A stretch of 34,996 nucleotides of DNA. It comes from Nocardioidaceae bacterium (lineage in GTDB: Bacteria; Actinomycetota; Actinomycetes; Propionibacteriales; Nocardioidaceae). The translations under genes were made by a program, and so were the position numbers. Under the pieces are notes generated by a model. The model ran no database searches and had not been told where the DNA came from. It saw only the letters and a list, made by a program, of their open reading frames with translations. The stretch spans positions 1 through 34,996 of the forward strand of contig JABFXA010000197.1 of the NCBI GenBank assembly GCA_013361955.1, in the 5' to 3' direction. This document shows, in pieces, positions 32,770-34,996 of this stretch (position 1 is the first letter of the stretch; the number at the start of each line of letters is the position of its first letter).

Positions 32770-32775
32770 AGGCTA
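32770..32775 (-). promoter_or_regulatory. Candidate leaderless -10 element, DUF222/HNH gene
   Basis: TAGCCT on the minus strand, 6 nt before the ATG at 32763. Same hexamer as the pyruvate carboxylase gene. Confidence 0.5.
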
Positions 32776-32858
32776 GGAGAGAAGTGCGTCGACGGGAGCA
32801 GGCGGCAACCCGCTTGGGGACAACGGGCCGGTCCGGCCGGCTGTGGACGGTTCCCGGC

Positions 32859-32945
32859 TCAGAGCAGCCGTTCCAGCTGCCGGCGGTCCAGCTCGGTGAC
32901 GCCGGTGCCGAGCACCGCCACGGAGCGCAGGGCGGTCCCGCTCAC
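32859..32945 (-). CDS. 28-codon ORF overlapping the manD stop
   Basis: GTG at 32945-32943 overlaps the manD TGA as GTGA, the same coupling seen between the other genes of this operon. Product: [20 protein letters not shown] then RRQLERLL, ending at TGA 32859. It has the composition of real protein but matches nothing I can name. It could be a small peptide, the head of a truncated gene, or chance. The remaining 95 bp to the DUF222 gene hold no other feature I can support apart from that gene's promoter. Confidence 0.35.
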   Translation of the reverse strand: MSGTALRSVAVLGTGVTELDRRQLERLL

Positions 32946-34162
32946 CAGTGGAACATGGTGCCGTCGCGCAGCCGGTTCACCGGCAGCGAGGCCGGCCGGT
33001 ACGGGTATGTGGCCGCCTCGTCCAGGTCGATGTCCACGCCCAGCCCGGGCGACTCGCCGACGTGCAGCAGCCCGTCCTCGAACCAGTAGTCGTGCGGGAA
33101 GACCGCGTCGGTCTCGGGGGTGTGCGGCATGTACTCCTGCAGCCCGAAGTTCGGGATCGCGGTGTCCACGTGCAGCGCCGCCGCGAGGCAGACCGGCGAG
33201 AGGTCGGTGGCGCCGTGCGACCCGCTGCGGACGTCGTACAGGGCGGCGAGGTCGAAGATCCGGCGCAGGTGCGTGATGCCGCCCGCGTGCACGACGGTGG
33301 TGCGGATGTAGTCGATGAGGCGTTCGCGGATCAGCAGCTCGCAGTCGTAGATCGAGCTGAACACCTCACCGGTGGCCACCGGCGTCGTGGTGTGCTGCCG
33401 GATCAGCCGGAACGCGTCCTGCAGCTCGGCCGGGACCGGGTCCTCCATCCAGGTGAGGTGGTACGGCTCCAGCTCCTTGCCGAGCCGGGCCGCCTCGTTG
33501 CCGGTGAGCCGGTGGTGCACGTCGTGCAGCAGCCGCGGCGCCGGCCCGAGCTCGCGGCGCACCGCCTCGAACAACGTGGGCGCGTGCGCGAGGTACGCCT
33601 CGGTGTCCCACACGTTCTCGGTCGGCAGCGCGGCGTCGGCCGGCTCGTAGGACCGCGCGTCCGCGGCGCTGCTGCCGCCGATGCCGTACGTCGAGTCCAG
33701 GCCCGGGACCGCGGACTGCACCCGCACGGCGCGGTAGCCGCGGTCGACGTACGACGCCGCCGACGCCACCGCCTCCTCGACCGTCGCCCCGGACGCGTGC
33801 CCGTAGACGGTGACCGCCTCGCGGGACCGGCCGCCGAGCAGCTGGTAGACCGGCAGCCCCGCGACCTTCCCCTTGATGTCCCACAGCGCCGTGTCCACGC
33901 CGGCGATCGCGGTCATCGTCACCGGCCCGCGGCGCCAGGACGCGCCGCGGTAGAGGTACTGCCAGGTGTCCTCCGTGCGCAGCGGGTCACGTCCGACGAG
34001 CTGGGGCACGAGGTGCTCGCGCAGGTAGGCGACCACCGCGAGCTCGCGGCCGTTCAGGGTCGCGTCGCCGACACCGGTGACGCCCTCGTCGGTGCTGACC
34101 CGCACCGTCACGAAGTTGCGTCCGGGGCAGGTCACCACGACCTCGACGTCGGTGATCTTCAT
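32942..34162 (-). CDS. manD: D-mannonate dehydratase, enolase superfamily (ManD/RspA type)
   Basis: 406 residues, the usual ManD length. It dehydrates D-mannonate to 2-keto-3-deoxygluconate. Metal ligands are Asp214 ([10 protein letters not shown]), Glu240 (TWMEDPVP) and Glu266 (VATGEVF). Catalytic residues are Arg147 (AVRVQ), Tyr159 (DSTYG), His216, His316 ([10 protein letters not shown]) and Glu343 (LQEYMPH). The Arg147/Tyr159 numbering coincides with what I recall for the well-studied ManD, and the C-terminus [14 protein letters not shown] is the family ending. This supports the high-activity mannonate subgroup over promiscuous relatives. The ATG at 34162 overlaps the upstream stop (ATGA), so it is coupled to the fructuronate-reductase-like gene. 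Confidence 0.93.
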   Translation of the reverse strand: MKITDVEVVVTCPGRNFVTVRVSTDEGVTGVGDATLNGRELAVVAYLREHLVPQLVGRDPLRTEDTWQYLYRGASWRRGPVTMTAIAGVDTALWDIKGKVAGLPVYQLLGGRSREAVTVYGHASGATVEEAVASAASYVDRGYRAVRVQSAVPGLDSTYGIGGSSAADARSYEPADAALPTENVWDTEAYLAHAPTLFEAVRRELGPAPRLLHDVHHRLTGNEAARLGKELEPYHLTWMEDPVPAELQDAFRLIRQHTTTPVATGEVFSSIYDCELLIRERLIDYIRTTVVHAGGITHLRRIFDLAALYDVRSGSHGATDLSPVCLAAALHVDTAIPNFGLQEYMPHTPETDAVFPHDYWFEDGLLHVGESPGLGVDIDLDEAATYPYRPASLPVNRLRDGTMFHW

Positions 34163-34996
34163 CGGCTGGTCAGCTCCTCCGCGTGTGCGACGACGACGTC
34201 CACCAAGGCTGCGTCCTCCGGGAGCGCCGCGTCGAGCACGCCCAGCAGGCGGCGTACGGCGTCCGGCAGCGGCGCGTCGGCGAGCCGGCGCAGCTCGTCG
34301 GCCCGGGGGTCGGTCAACGGGGCACCGGCCCCGCGCACGTGCGCGACCCACGCGCCCAGCGTGCGGCCACCCGCGTCAGGGACCCGGCCGGCGGCCCGCT
34401 CGGCGCGCACGACGGGCAGCACCCGGACCGGCAGCTTCTGCGACCCGTCGGAGGCGATCTGCTCGAGCAGGTGCCGCATCCCCGGGTTCTCGAACCGGGC
34501 CAGCAGGTCGGCCCGGTAGTCGCGCACCGGCGCCTCGGGCAGGTCGAGGTGCCGCGCGGCCTCGTCCCACCAGTCGCGCATCCAGCCCGCGCAGGTCTCG
34601 TCGGCGAGCGCCTCCGCGACGGTGTGGTGGCCGCGGATGCTGCCGGCGTACGCGAGCAGCGAGTGCGCGCCGTTGAGCAGCCACAGCTTCCGCTCCTCGT
34701 ACGGCGTCACGTCGTCGACGAACAGCGCGCCGGCCTGCTCCCAGCCCGGCCGGCCCGCCGGGAACCCACCGGCCAGCACCCACTCGCTGAACGGCTCGGT
34801 GACCACCGGGCAGTCGTCGCGCAGCCCGGTCAGCCGGGCCACGGTCCCGACGTCGGCGGCGGTGGTGCGCGGGGTGATCCGGTCCACCTCGGAGTCCACG
34901 AACGACACCGTCTCGCGGACCCAGCCGCCGAGCACCTCATCGACGGCGTCGGCCAGGTCGAGCACCACCCGCCGGACCGCGCGGCCGTTGTGCAGC
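34159..34996 (-). CDS. Mannitol dehydrogenase family, fructuronate reductase-like (5' end outside window)
   Basis: About 278 C-terminal residues; the frame is still open at the window edge ([16 protein letters not shown]), so the Rossmann domain lies beyond it. It contains [11 protein letters not shown] near the start and [14 protein letters not shown], the K-x4-N-x2-H catalytic signature of the polyol/mannitol dehydrogenase family. The family includes mannitol-2-dehydrogenase and D-mannonate oxidoreductase (UxuB). The coupled manD makes fructuronate reductase (fructuronate to mannonate, NADH) the best reading. Its stop overlaps the manD start by 4 bp. Confidence 0.85.
   Translation of the reverse strand, partial: LHNGRAVRRVVLDLADAVDEVLGGWVRETVSFVDSEVDRITPRTTAADVGTVARLTGLRDDCPVVTEPFSEWVLAGGFPAGRPGWEQAGALFVDDVTPYEERKLWLLNGAHSLLAYAGSIRGHHTVAEALADETCAGWMRDWWDEAARHLDLPEAPVRDYRADLLARFENPGMRHLLEQIASDGSQKLPVRVLPVVRAERAAGRVPDAGGRTLGAWVAHVRGAGAPLTDPRADELRRLADAPLPDAVRRLLGVLDAALPEDAALVDVVVAHAEELTSR

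Overview
This is a very GC-rich actinobacterial chromosome segment with an essentially housekeeping gene content. Pointers are the extreme G/C third-position bias, GTG starts, a mycothiol-dependent MDMPI-type enzyme, an LpdA-type quinone reductase, a DUF222/HNH protein, an AccA3-type biotin carboxylase and a BTAD regulator. The mix would suit Nocardioidaceae (Propionibacteriales), but that placement is inference. I see no rRNA, tRNA, CRISPR array, transposase, integrase or phage gene.

Layout. 1-673 is the end of a BTAD regulator, followed by a MaoC hydratase (-) and, divergent from it, adenosine deaminase and a CPA2-type cation/proton antiporter (+). 3504-8077 is a minus-strand run read deoC > full-length aldehyde dehydrogenase > half-length aldehyde dehydrogenase > uridine-kinase-like P-loop protein > maltokinase-cap-like protein. 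8132-10489 holds a PH-like membrane protein, a TetR repressor and a divergent quinone-oxidoreductase-like MDR enzyme with two copies of CTTAC-N3-GTAAG between them. 10493-14286 is read GGCT-like protein > purine nucleoside phosphorylase > uronate-dehydrogenase-like SDR > phosphohexo/pentomutase. lpdA diverges from it.

15747-18896 has a Gly/Asp-tailed membrane protein, a secreted SpoIID/LytB-domain protein, a 48-aa protein and a dienelactone-hydrolase-like protein. 18900-19549 is a decayed APH-fold kinase pseudogene. 19556-23760 is pyruvate carboxylase behind an MDMPI-fold gene. 23798-27715 is a surface-sugar group: GT4 glycosyltransferase, sulfotransferase-like protein and Tat-exported sulfatase. 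27811-31437 is an AccA3-type carboxylase behind an S9 peptidase. 31510-32763 is a DUF222/HNH protein. 32859-34996 is a coupled hexuronate operon (UxuB-like, ManD, a 28-codon ORF) that runs off the right edge.

How the genes fit together. Adenosine deaminase, PNP, the mutase and DeoC can turn (deoxy)nucleosides into base plus (deoxy)ribose-1-P, then the 5-phosphate, then glyceraldehyde-3-P and acetaldehyde. The adjoining aldehyde dehydrogenase could oxidise the acetaldehyde. Pyruvate carboxylase and the acyl-CoA carboxylase subunit are anaplerotic and lipid enzymes. UxuB and ManD convert fructuronate via mannonate to 2-keto-3-deoxygluconate.

Regulation visible in the sequence: a two-site TetR operator; tight 4-bp start/stop overlaps in the operons; and eight minus-strand genes with a TANNNT hexamer ending exactly 6 or 7 nt before the start codon, as expected for leaderless mRNAs. 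The less explained items are the catalytic-half-less aldehyde dehydrogenase, the orphan maltokinase cap, the kinase pseudogene, the 48-aa protein and the sulfation gene group. No intergenic stretch exceeds 300 bases.
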